Translations under genes and position numbers: made by a program
Shown here: positions 26,203 through 33,741 of the stretch, one piece after another
How the letters are laid out: every line of letters begins with the position of its first letter
Numbering within the stretch: position 1 is the first letter of the stretch
Notes under the pieces: generated by a model
Database searches by the model: none
What the model saw: only the letters and a program-made list of their open reading frames with translations
Told to the model about the DNA's origin: nothing
Assembly (NCBI GenBank): GCA_016765135.1
Contig: JAESQN010000038.1
Span: forward strand, 1 to 44,870
Length of the DNA: 44,870 nt
Direction: 5' to 3'
Source: Robiginitomaculum sp.
GTDB lineage: Bacteria > Pseudomonadota > Alphaproteobacteria > Caulobacterales > Maricaulaceae

Positions 26203-27141
26203 TTAATTGCCCGTCCCGTCTTCCGGCGCATCTCGCCCAAAATTTGGCACGGCTACGTCTTGGCCGGCGTCTATGATTTTGTCTCTGATGGCGCGGGTTT
26301 TTGTGAACTCTTTGAGCAAGGTTTCGCCGTCGCCCCAACGCACGGCTTTTTTCAGCGCGGTCAGGTCTTCAATATAGCGGCCCAGCACATCAATAACCGC
26401 ATCCTTGTTTTGCAAACATATATCGCGCCACATCACCGGGTCAGAGGCGGCGATGCGGGTAAAGTCGCGAAAGCCTGCGGCTGAATATTTCACCACTTCG
26501 CCCTTGGTCACCGTCTCCATGTCCGTAGCCGTTCCCACCAAAGCATAGGCGATCAAATGGGGAAGATGGGATGTGGTGGCCAGTACCAAATCATGGTGAG
26601 CCGCGTCCATAAACTCGACACGTGAGCCAAGTGTCTGCCAAAAATTTTGCAATTTTTGCGCTGCTGGGCTATCCTCGACAGTTTTGGAGCTGGGTGTCAG
26701 AATACACCAACGATCCGCGAACAAACTGGCAAAGCCTGCATCAGGCCCGGACTGCTCCGTGCCCGCAATAGGGTGGCCACCAATAAAATCTATACCCCCT
26801 GGCAAGAGCGGTGTAATGGCTTCCACCACATTGGCTTTGACAGAACCAACATCGCTGAGCATGGCACCGGGTTTCATGTGCGGCAATATTTTCTCTGCTG
26901 TTTGAGCTATTACACCCGGCGGTACAGCCAATATAACCAAATCCGCCTGCGATGCACTGCAAACCCTATCAACATGGTCGCAAATGTCCAATGCTTGCAG
27001 GCGGGCGCATACACCCTCGTCACTATCGTGCATCACCACACGCCGCGCCGCGCCGTGTTCGCGCACTGCACGAGCGATTGACGAGCCGATCAGCCCGCCG
27101 CCTATAATTAAAATCTCGTCGTAAATTATAACTTCAGACAT
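26203..27141 (-). CDS. tyrA: Prephenate/arogenate dehydrogenase (tyrosine synthesis)
   Basis: 312 residues. N-terminal NAD(P)-binding motif IIGGGLIGSS, then SDVGSVKANVVEA, FIGGHPIAGTEQSG with the catalytic-type histidine, and TSHLPHLIAYAL. It oxidatively decarboxylates prephenate (or arogenate) on the way to tyrosine. ATG at 27141 lies inside the end of the chorismate mutase gene (8-base overlap); an ATG four codons upstream is possible. It has no C-terminal ACT domain. Confidence 0.92.
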   Translation of the reverse strand: MSEVIIYDEILIIGGGLIGSSIARAVREHGAARRVVMHDSDEGVCARLQALDICDHVDRVCSASQADLVILAVPPGVIAQTAEKILPHMKPGAMLSDVGSVKANVVEAITPLLPGGIDFIGGHPIAGTEQSGPDAGFASLFADRWCILTPSSKTVEDSPAAQKLQNFWQTLGSRVEFMDAAHHDLVLATTSHLPHLIAYALVGTATDMETVTKGEVVKYSAAGFRDFTRIAASDPVMWRDICLQNKDAVIDVLGRYIEDLTALKKAVRWGDGETLLKEFTKTRAIRDKIIDAGQDVAVPNFGRDAPEDGTGN

Positions 27142-28000
27142 CAGACACCTCACCCCCTATTGGTAAAACAATAGGGCAAGGCAGAACACCGACAATTTTC
27201 AAACTGGCTAATTGCGAGCGAATTGCCTTTAGGCGCACATCCTCATCATCCACATACCCCGCCACACTGTATAAATATTGCCCGTCGACTTCCGCTCGCC
27301 GGACGGCGTTAAACCCTGCACCTGCGAACATTTGCTCAAGTGTTAAAGATGCGGGCAATGTCCCGGCTTCAATATAAAGCAAAGTTATGTCGTCGCCGGA
27401 AGGTTCGCGGACGGCTTTGGAAACGGCTACGGCTACGGGCCAGTCCCATGCCCCAATGCGCGGCAAAGCAGCAAGGATGTTCATATCGGCACAAGCACCA
27501 TTTGGCCCGAGGGCAGTCCACCAATTGTTCATACCGCCAGGCGCAGGCAGGACGGCCACACCTTCCAAATCCGCATGGGCGGTGGCCAGTGCGCCGCTGG
27601 CCATTGGATAGGTATGGGCCGGAATAGACGCGCCGAAGCGGTCGCGTACCAATGACCATTGGGACAGGGCATCACCTCCCCCCCCGCAACTCAAAGCAAT
27701 GTGCAACCCTATGGGGCCTTGCAAGGTCAGGCTGGCACTGGTCAGTTCGGCCCAAATATGGGACACCAGTTCGGGCGAAACACCATTGGCTTTTTTGGCC
27801 AGGTCTCGCACATGGGATTCCTCACGTGATGGCCGCCAGACATTGGCCCCGGACTTGGCTTGGCGCACGGCTGCAGCCAGACCCATACGTTCGGCAATGA
27901 GGTTCAAAAGCGCCGTATCCACCCGGTCAATATCGGCGCGCAATTTATCCATAACCGCCTTGGTTCTTGATTTAGGGGTTTTTGGTTCAGATTTATTCAT
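27134..28000 (-). CDS. AroQ-type chorismate mutase with C-terminal dehydratase-like domain
   Basis: About 288 residues. The first 90 are a helical AroQ chorismate mutase (LRADIDRVDTALLNLIAERM, VRQAKSG, PSREESHVRDLAKKANG). The rest (GLHIALSCGGGG, GVAVLPAPGGMNNWWTAL, then an ACT-like tail) looks like a diverged prephenate-dehydratase module without a clear catalytic motif. It feeds prephenate to TyrA, whose gene overlaps it. Three in-frame ATGs (28051, 28021, 28000) are possible; 28000 is taken because it gives a short overlap with the upstream methyltransferase stop. The function of the C-terminal part is unknown. Confidence 0.78.
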   Translation of the reverse strand: MNKSEPKTPKSRTKAVMDKLRADIDRVDTALLNLIAERMGLAAAVRQAKSGANVWRPSREESHVRDLAKKANGVSPELVSHIWAELTSASLTLQGPIGLHIALSCGGGGDALSQWSLVRDRFGASIPAHTYPMASGALATAHADLEGVAVLPAPGGMNNWWTALGPNGACADMNILAALPRIGAWDWPVAVAVSKAVREPSGDDITLLYIEAGTLPASLTLEQMFAGAGFNAVRRAEVDGQYLYSVAGYVDDEDVRLKAIRSQLASLKIVGVLPCPIVLPIGGEVSDV

Positions 28001-28769
28001 GGGTTTCGCCCGTTCGTTCATATTCTCTGCTCTGCATTCCGCTCGAAGCACCTAAAGCCCGTGTGCCGCCAAAGCCAGGCCGCAAGACACGGCGTTTTTG
28101 TTTTTGTCCGCCCCCGGCATATAGACGCTTGACCGCTTCTACAAGTACCAGTCCAGAAAATCCTGGCCATACGGTTTCGCCAAATTTTTCAAACCCGCCC
28201 GCCATACGTGGCCCGGACAGTTTGCCAATAGGTGGGCCGTATAATGCCCCCGAGCGCACCAAAGGTACAAAGCCGCTGGATTTCAAAGCGCTCGATAACT
28301 GATTGCGCGAAAACGGGCGACCCGCCCCGAACGGGGTTTTGTCAGAGCGCGCCCACAAGCCGGCCCGGTTGGCGGCAATAATAACAATGCGCCCTTCGGG
28401 TTTCATCACCCGCCACAACTCCGCTAATAATGCCAACAAGCGCGGCGCTTCCTCCAGCCCATGTACCACCAAAACCTTATCGAACACGCCCGGCGCAAAG
28501 GGCAGGTAATGGTCGGGCGTCAAAACTGAAGCATTGCCCCGTTCGGATATTTGCCGGGCCACGCCCTGGTCTTCCGGCATGGCATAAATGATGCTATGTG
28601 CGCTGTCCTGATAACCGTGCAGGTATGGTACGGCATACCCATAACCCAATATATCACAGTCTTGTAAATCCGGCCACAGGCTGTGCAAACGGCGCGAGAC
28701 CATAGACTGCACCGTACCGCCAAGGCGCGAGGCATAAAATTGCTCCAATTTTTGTACGCTTTGTCGCAC
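27993..28769 (-). CDS. SAM-dependent methyltransferase-like protein
   Basis: 258 residues with a class I methyltransferase fold: a degenerate motif I (DILGYGYAVPYL), FDKVLVVHGLEE (motif II region) and LWRVMKPEGRIVIIAANRAGLW (motif III). The substrate is not known. It starts with GTG at 28769, since no ATG fits the conserved N terminus. It is divergent from gloB by 54 bases and is first in the operon with chorismate mutase and tyrA. Confidence 0.8.
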   Translation of the reverse strand: MRQSVQKLEQFYASRLGGTVQSMVSRRLHSLWPDLQDCDILGYGYAVPYLHGYQDSAHSIIYAMPEDQGVARQISERGNASVLTPDHYLPFAPGVFDKVLVVHGLEEAPRLLALLAELWRVMKPEGRIVIIAANRAGLWARSDKTPFGAGRPFSRNQLSSALKSSGFVPLVRSGALYGPPIGKLSGPRMAGGFEKFGETVWPGFSGLVLVEAVKRLYAGGGQKQKRRVLRPGFGGTRALGASSGMQSREYERTGETHE

Positions 28770-28823
28770 TTGTGATATCCTTTAGCTTTACAACACGGGA
28801 TAGTATTCCATATATTGGTGGCT

Positions 28824-29540
28824 ATGATAAGCCTGTTTCCCTGCCTAAATGATAATTATGGATTTTTATTGGTCGAACCGGACAGCGGCCTGTGCGCCAC
28901 TATCGACACGCCAGACGGGGCGGAGATCGACAAACAGTTGCAAAAGCGCGGCCTGACCCTGACCCATATCCTCAACACCCATCATCATTTTGACCATGTA
29001 GGCGGCAATTTATTTCTGAAAGAAAAATACGGCGCAACCATTGTCGGCCCCAAGCGGGACGCAGCGCGTATCCCCGGTATAGATATTGGGCTTGCGGACG
29101 GAGATATCTTGCCGTTTGGCGCTTATGACATCCAAGTCATGGATACCCCCGGTCACACGCTGGGCCATTGCGCCTATTATGTGCCGGACGAAGCTAGCGT
29201 ATTTGTTGGCGATACCATATTTGTCATGGGATGTGGGCGGCTATTCGAAGGTACGCCCGCGCAAATGTTCGACAGTATGGCCAAATTGGCGGCTCTCCCC
29301 AAAGACACCAAAATCTATTGCGCCCATGAATACACACTGTCCAATGCGGCGTTCGCAGTGACAGTTGAGCCAGACAATCAAGATTTGCACCGCGCAATCT
29401 CAATGGCCAAAACCTTACGCGATAAAAACCAGCCAACCGTGCCGACAACAATCGGCACGGAGCTAAAAACCAACCCATTTATGCGCGCCGAAACGGCTGC
29501 AATACTGAGTAATATCCGGATGGATAAAGACAGGTTTTAA
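28824..29540 (+). CDS. gloB: Hydroxyacylglutathione hydrolase (glyoxalase II)
   Basis: 238 residues of the metallo-beta-lactamase fold. Metal ligands THHHFDHVGG, DTPGHTLGH, VGDTIF and CAHEYT are all present, and the C-terminal glutathione-binding helices end in NPFMRAE. It hydrolyses S-lactoylglutathione to lactate and glutathione in methylglyoxal detoxification. The ATG at 28824 gives the family start MISLFPCLNDNY; TTG and GTG codons just upstream are in frame. The methyltransferase/gloB divergent pair is common in alphaproteobacteria. Confidence 0.94.
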   Translation: MISLFPCLNDNYGFLLVEPDSGLCATIDTPDGAEIDKQLQKRGLTLTHILNTHHHFDHVGGNLFLKEKYGATIVGPKRDAARIPGIDIGLADGDILPFGAYDIQVMDTPGHTLGHCAYYVPDEASVFVGDTIFVMGCGRLFEGTPAQMFDSMAKLAALPKDTKIYCAHEYTLSNAAFAVTVEPDNQDLHRAISMAKTLRDKNQPTVPTTIGTELKTNPFMRAETAAILSNIRMDKDRF

Positions 29541-29581
29541 AATTTAATACGCTGGTTGAAATCCAAAGCTTTGTATAAATT

Positions 29582-29650
29582 TGTAGGGTGGATTAGCGTC
29601 TCTTGCGCCACAAGGGTACTTCCAAGAGGTCGCGCGTAATCCACCCTACA
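29582..29650. repeat. Palindromic interspersed element (GTAGGGTGGATTA type)
   Basis: TGTAGGGTGGATTAGCG (29582-29598) is mirrored by CGCGTAATCCACCCTACA (29633-29650), a near-perfect 17-base stem around a 34-base centre. Repeats of this GTAGGGTGG(G)TTA type are scattered in many bacterial genomes as REP- or MITE-like units. It lies between the converging gloB and adhesin genes and could also act as a transcription end. Confidence 0.75.
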
Positions 29651-29660
29651 GGCCCCGTTG

Positions 29661-31523
29661 TTACCCGCCAATCCGCGCTTGTATTCTTGCGGTATAGGTA
29701 CTGCCCGAGACGGCGGCGGCTATGCCGAAGGAAGCGTGGCTGTCTTTGTTGCCGAGGCGGATTTGCACGCCGCCGCCAAAGCCGTACTCCGTGCCGCCAA
29801 ATCCGTCATCATAACCGGCCAAACCACCTGCCACAGTCCATTTCTCACCGCGTTGCAAATACAGATCCGGGATTGAGGCAAGAGCCGCCTGTCCTTCTCT
29901 GAGTTCGTTGATAGAGGCCGTATTCCCAAGGATAAGCCCGAGATTGCTGGCAATGCCGGCCGTGTTGGTACTGATGCCAGAGGTGTTCAGCAAGATAGCC
30001 GTGTTGTTGGCGGCAACACCCGATGTGTTGAGGGAAATCGCCGAAACATTGGCGGCTATGCCTGTAGCATTGGTGGTCACACCGGTCGTGTTAGCCGTGA
30101 TATTGGTGACATTGGTTGCGATATCGGCCGTATTGGTGGTGACACCAGTTGAAATGGTCGAGATTGCGGTTGTATTGGTGGCAATACCTGTAGCGTTCGT
30201 CGCAATACCCGCAGTGTTTGTCGCGATGCCTGTAGCGTTCGTCGCAATACCCGCAGTGTTTGTTGCTATACCTGTAGCATTGGTCGCAATACCGGCAGTG
30301 TTTGTCGCGATGCCTGTAGCGTTCGTGGCGATGCCCGCAGTGTTTGTTGCTATGCCTGTGGCATTAGTGGCGATGCCCGCAGTGTTTGTTGCTATGCCTG
30401 TGGCATTCGTCGCAATGCCCGCTGTATTGATATTGACAGATGTTTGCAAGGCACCGCCGTCGCTGGCGAGATTGCCGTTGGCGTCAGTGGTGACGAGACC
30501 CGTGACCGCGCCTTGAGCGTCCCGGCTGGCCATAGACGGCAATCCGGGCAAGGTATATGTATTGGTGGCAGTGCCGATGACAATCTGGTTAGCCATAGTG
30601 GTTGTTGCCCCAAAACCAATGGCTATGGAGTTGGCAAACCCGGCAGAAGCATTGCGGCCAAGAGCTATGGAGTTGTCCCCGGTGGCATTAGAAGCCTCAC
30701 CAAGAGCTATAGAGCTATCTCCGATGGCAGCGGAGTTAGCACCCACAGATGTGGAAAAATTACCGGTCGCCTGGGCCTCATAGCCAAAAGCGCTGGCATT
30801 CTCCATGGTGGCGTCGGCGCCAGTACCCACAGATGTGGAGTTCAAACCCGTGGCTTGGGCACTTCTCCCAAACGCGCTGGCATTGTTCATGCTAGCACTG
30901 GAGAAAGCACCCACAGATGTGGAGTTGTTACCCGTGGCCTGGGCAGTTCTCCCAAAAGCGCTGGTAGCGACCATGGTGGCTTCGGCGAAAGTACCCACAG
31001 ATGTGGAGCTGTTACCCGTGGCCTGGGCACCAACCCCAAACGCGCTGGCAAAGGTCATGGCGGCATCTGAGTTAGCACCTACAGATGTGGAGCTGCCACC
31101 CGTGGCCTGGGCATTAACCCCAAACGCGCTCGTATTGACCATGGTGGCACCGGAGCCAGCACCCACGGATGTGGACTGCAAACCCGTAGCCTGGGCATTA
31201 GCCCCAAATGCACTGGCATTGGTCATGGTGGCATCGGAGTTAAAACCCACAGATGTGGAATTCGTACCCGCGGCCAAGGCATTCATGCCAATCGCTGTAG
31301 AGGAAGGTCTGGTGGCATCAGCGCCAACGCCGCACTGGGTCGCACCGGCTCCTCCGGTTGGTGCGGTGGAGTTACAGCCGGGGGCGATATTGGCCTGGGC
31401 GTGGCTTGTAACCGAAGTTCCAATGCTGAGTAATGTTGCCACTGATACGGCGGTTAACAGTTTGGTGGATAGCTTTTGTACAAGAGGCAGGCTCCGCACT
31501 GTGTTGGTATTTGACATAATCAT
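29661..31523 (-). CDS. Trimeric autotransporter adhesin (YadA type)
   Basis: 620 residues. A long signal peptide ends near SHA-QAN. The head (about 75-320) has six 28-residue repeats (SAFG..AQATG..STSVG) and then SIALG units typical of YadA heads. The stalk (about 366-550) starts with six near-identical 14-residue NTAGIATNATGIAT repeats. The last 75 residues (REGQAALASIPDLYLQRGEKW to the C-terminal strands) are the YadA membrane anchor. The protein would trimerise in the outer membrane and mediate attachment. ATG at 31523 follows AAAGGA; a second ATG is at 31517. An inverted repeat lies in its leader at 31549-31573. Divergent from the LuxR-type gene. Confidence 0.93.
   Translation of the reverse strand: MIMSNTNTVRSLPLVQKLSTKLLTAVSVATLLSIGTSVTSHAQANIAPGCNSTAPTGGAGATQCGVGADATRPSSTAIGMNALAAGTNSTSVGFNSDATMTNASAFGANAQATGLQSTSVGAGSGATMVNTSAFGVNAQATGGSSTSVGANSDAAMTFASAFGVGAQATGNSSTSVGTFAEATMVATSAFGRTAQATGNNSTSVGAFSSASMNNASAFGRSAQATGLNSTSVGTGADATMENASAFGYEAQATGNFSTSVGANSAAIGDSSIALGEASNATGDNSIALGRNASAGFANSIAIGFGATTTMANQIVIGTATNTYTLPGLPSMASRDAQGAVTGLVTTDANGNLASDGGALQTSVNINTAGIATNATGIATNTAGIATNATGIATNTAGIATNATGIATNTAGIATNATGIATNTAGIATNATGIATNTAGIATNATGIATNTTAISTISTGVTTNTADIATNVTNITANTTGVTTNATGIAANVSAISLNTSGVAANNTAILLNTSGISTNTAGIASNLGLILGNTASINELREGQAALASIPDLYLQRGEKWTVAGGLAGYDDGFGGTEYGFGGGVQIRLGNKDSHASFGIAAAVSGSTYTARIQARIGG
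30177..30428. repeat. Six tandem 42-bp stalk repeats
   Basis: Six copies of a 42-base unit encode NTAGIATNATGIAT in the adhesin stalk. Copies differ mainly at synonymous positions, forming two sub-variants, which suggests unequal exchange. Copy number is likely to vary between strains and to be hard to assemble. Confidence 0.9.
30711..31214. repeat. Six tandem 84-bp head repeats
   Basis: Six 84-base units encode the 28-residue head repeat of the adhesin, with a seventh degenerate unit before them at the N-terminal side. Conserved core AQATG..STSVG; variation is concentrated in the residues after G. Confidence 0.85.
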
Positions 31524-31548
31524 GTTTCCTTTGGTTTTGTTAAATAGT

Positions 31549-31573
31549 GTGTGCACATTTTGTGCGTGCACAC
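31549..31573. promoter_or_regulatory. Inverted repeat in the adhesin leader
   Basis: GTGTGCAC (31549-31556) and GTGCACAC (31566-31573) form a perfect eight-base stem with a nine-base loop, 26 bases upstream of the adhesin start. It could be an operator or an mRNA hairpin affecting translation. Confidence 0.45.
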
Positions 31574-31676
31574 TTGATGGCTGTTTCTCTAAAATATGGA
31601 TTGGAAATAACAGATATAGCACCCTCCATTTGATTTGAACTGGGCGGACGCTAGCGGACGTTATGTCAGGGGAAAA

Positions 31677-31692
31677 TACATCACGTGATGTA
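31677..31692. promoter_or_regulatory. Perfect 16-bp palindrome TACATCACGTGATGTA
   Basis: A perfect palindrome in the divergent region between the adhesin and the LuxR-type regulator gene, 68 bases before the regulator start. A CGGACG direct pair (31645-31660) lies beside it. Its length and symmetry fit a dimeric HTH regulator site; the neighbouring LuxR-type protein is the obvious candidate. Confidence 0.6.
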
Positions 31693-31759
31693 AAAGGACG
31701 AAATAATCTGGTGTTTGAGAGTAATTACAGCTATAACTTCAGTGAAACACTGGATGCGT

Positions 31760-33568
31760 ATGTCAAAAAATGTAAAAGACGATAACTTGGAAGCACAAAA
31801 CGATTCCGAGGACATCTCTAATGAGGCATTGATTAACCTTGCCTATTCTATGGCGGTGGAGCCACAGCGCCTTCATATTCTCACGAAAATTCTTGATAAT
31901 CGTCTGCATGCTCTGCACCGCGCACCCAGGTTGGCCAACGAAGAAGATGATCCACATCCCGACAATATTGATGATATTTCAACTCATTTTGAACGGGCAT
32001 TTGATCTATTGGACAGGCAGGGGCGGCGGTTTAACTATGCCACGGGTTCCATTCGTTATGTAGATTCTGATATGCGCCCGAGTACTTTGGTGCGCGAGGA
32101 CGGTACAATTTTCCATGCCAACAAAGCTGCTGTGGAAACTCTCGGATTTACCAAGGATAGCACCATAAGCGCCGCCCGGTTTGAACATGGCCACCACACA
32201 AGACTTATGCGGGATTTACAGAGCATTGCCGAGCACGAAACCGACAAAATGATCGCCGTGTATAATTTGTATGTTGAGGGCGATGAAAAACACATAAAAA
32301 TAGCGCTGTCCAAAGCCCTTGATTTTAACGGTGACCCCATAGGCCGGTTGTGTACATTTCACATCAAATGGCTCCCGGAAATGAGCAGCCAGTTTAAAAA
32401 CGGCTTTGATCTCACGGATACCGACATTGCTATTACCAAAGCGGTTGTTTCAGGGGTTAGCCTCAAGGAATTGGCCAAACAACGTGGACGCGCCATTGCC
32501 ACCGTGCGTACACAGGCCAATGCTCTGTTGTCCAAACTTGGTTTGCGTTCGCAAATCGAGCTAGCTTGTCTGTATTCGGGCTTCACCCGGTTTAATATTA
32601 AAGATATGGCGCTCACCCAAAAACCGGGGCGCCCCAACGAACCCTGGCGATCAAAGTTCATTTTAGATTTACCGAACAGACAAAACGAGCCAAGTGGCCG
32701 CAAATTGCAATACGAAATGGTCGGCCCCCCCAAAGGTCGCCCAGTGTTATATTTCCATTCTATGCTGACTGGAACTGCGCTTACTCAGCCTATGCGCGAT
32801 GAACTACAGGCGCGAAATATCCGCATGATAATGCCGTGGCGACCACATTTTGCCAGCTCCAGCACTGACGGGAAATCACGAGGTTCACCAGAGCGGTTCG
32901 CACGTGATGTTGAATACTTACTTGACCACCTCAACATAGAAACTTGTCAAATTACGGGTCATATTTCAGGCCCGATATATGCCTATGCTTGTGCCCAATA
33001 TATGCCAAAGCGTATTACGGGCATTGTCGCGTGCGGCGGCTCTATCCCGCTAACGACCCGAAAGCAATTCAAGTTAATGGAACCACCCTCGCGCGTTAGT
33101 CTTTATGTGGCCCGCTATGCGCCAACAATAATGCCAATGTTGTTGCGGGCCATGCTCTCTAAAGTCGACGCAGGTTATGACGAAGAGTTTATTCAAGGAC
33201 ATTATGCAAGATCACCTCATGATCAAAGTATTTTTCGAAACCCTGAATTTATACGGCTTATTCGAGATATGTTCCCAATTATCTCGGCCCAAGGCTATAC
33301 CTGCTATGTTCGTGACATTCAGATGCAAGCCAGTAAATGGGGGCATTTATTAGAGGGTGTGACCTGTCCGGTGACCCTGTTACACGGCGAAACCGATCCC
33401 GCTTATAGAATCGATACTGTACGCGATTTCATAAAAGCCAAACCCAATTTCACCCTGATTTCGTTACCCAAGGGTGGGCAACTCATACCGTACCAATGCC
33501 CGGAAATTATGTTCGAAACTTTGGATGCACAATATTCAGGTGCACAAGATAAGGCACTGGCAGGGTAA
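31760..33568 (+). CDS. LuxR-type regulator fused to a degenerate alpha/beta-hydrolase domain
   Basis: About 602 residues. Residues about 75-205 look PAS-like (REDGTIFHANKAAVETLGF). A LuxR-type helix-turn-helix follows at about 215-275 (LTDTDIAITKAVVSGVSLKE, VRTQANALLSKLGLRSQIEL). Residues about 310-600 are an alpha/beta hydrolase. The nucleophile elbow reads TGHISGP, with Ile where Ser is expected in GxSxG, and the usual triad histidine is Gln574 (KGGQLIPY). The acid D546 (HGETDPAYR) remains. It is therefore probably a ligand-sensing regulator rather than an enzyme. The start is uncertain: ATG 31760, ATG 31754 or an upstream TTG. It is divergent from the adhesin, suggesting control of it. Confidence 0.85.
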   Translation: MSKNVKDDNLEAQNDSEDISNEALINLAYSMAVEPQRLHILTKILDNRLHALHRAPRLANEEDDPHPDNIDDISTHFERAFDLLDRQGRRFNYATGSIRYVDSDMRPSTLVREDGTIFHANKAAVETLGFTKDSTISAARFEHGHHTRLMRDLQSIAEHETDKMIAVYNLYVEGDEKHIKIALSKALDFNGDPIGRLCTFHIKWLPEMSSQFKNGFDLTDTDIAITKAVVSGVSLKELAKQRGRAIATVRTQANALLSKLGLRSQIELACLYSGFTRFNIKDMALTQKPGRPNEPWRSKFILDLPNRQNEPSGRKLQYEMVGPPKGRPVLYFHSMLTGTALTQPMRDELQARNIRMIMPWRPHFASSSTDGKSRGSPERFARDVEYLLDHLNIETCQITGHISGPIYAYACAQYMPKRITGIVACGGSIPLTTRKQFKLMEPPSRVSLYVARYAPTIMPMLLRAMLSKVDAGYDEEFIQGHYARSPHDQSIFRNPEFIRLIRDMFPIISAQGYTCYVRDIQMQASKWGHLLEGVTCPVTLLHGETDPAYRIDTVRDFIKAKPNFTLISLPKGGQLIPYQCPEIMFETLDAQYSGAQDKALAG

Positions 33569-33690
33569 TAAAAAGCCGGGTATGCAAGTTCGGCGGCAAA
33601 CTCACCATAGACCCCGCAAATCCAGGAACGGTATTACGGTTGCTAATTAAAGAAGCACCTACATTTCAATAAGCGGGAGTTGGAAATCTT

Positions 33691-33741
33691 CAAGCCCTCT
33701 AACATCAAGCCCTCTAACATCAAGCCCTCTAACATCAAGCC
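33691..33741. repeat. Triple 15-bp tandem repeat at the end of the EAL gene
   Basis: CAAGCCCTCTAACAT occurs three times in a row (33691-33735), plus a six-base partial. The EAL gene's stop codon overlaps the last unit, so the repeat lies at its 3' end. The preceding 120 bases hold no clear gene. Confidence 0.85.

Noticed and set aside
30177-30428. CRISPR-like regular 42-bp repeats
   Set aside because: Units are contiguous with no unique spacers and encode a regular 14-residue stalk repeat in frame.
29908-31638. Long plus-strand frames (202 and 277 residues) opposite the adhesin
   Set aside because: They are antisense shadows of the low-complexity repeats; the minus strand has a signal peptide, known repeats and an anchor.
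33569-33690. Short open stretch (about 30 codons, KLTIDPANPGTVLRLL) after the LuxR-type gene
   Set aside because: It looks protein-like but has no start codon or recognised family; too short to call even as a fragment.
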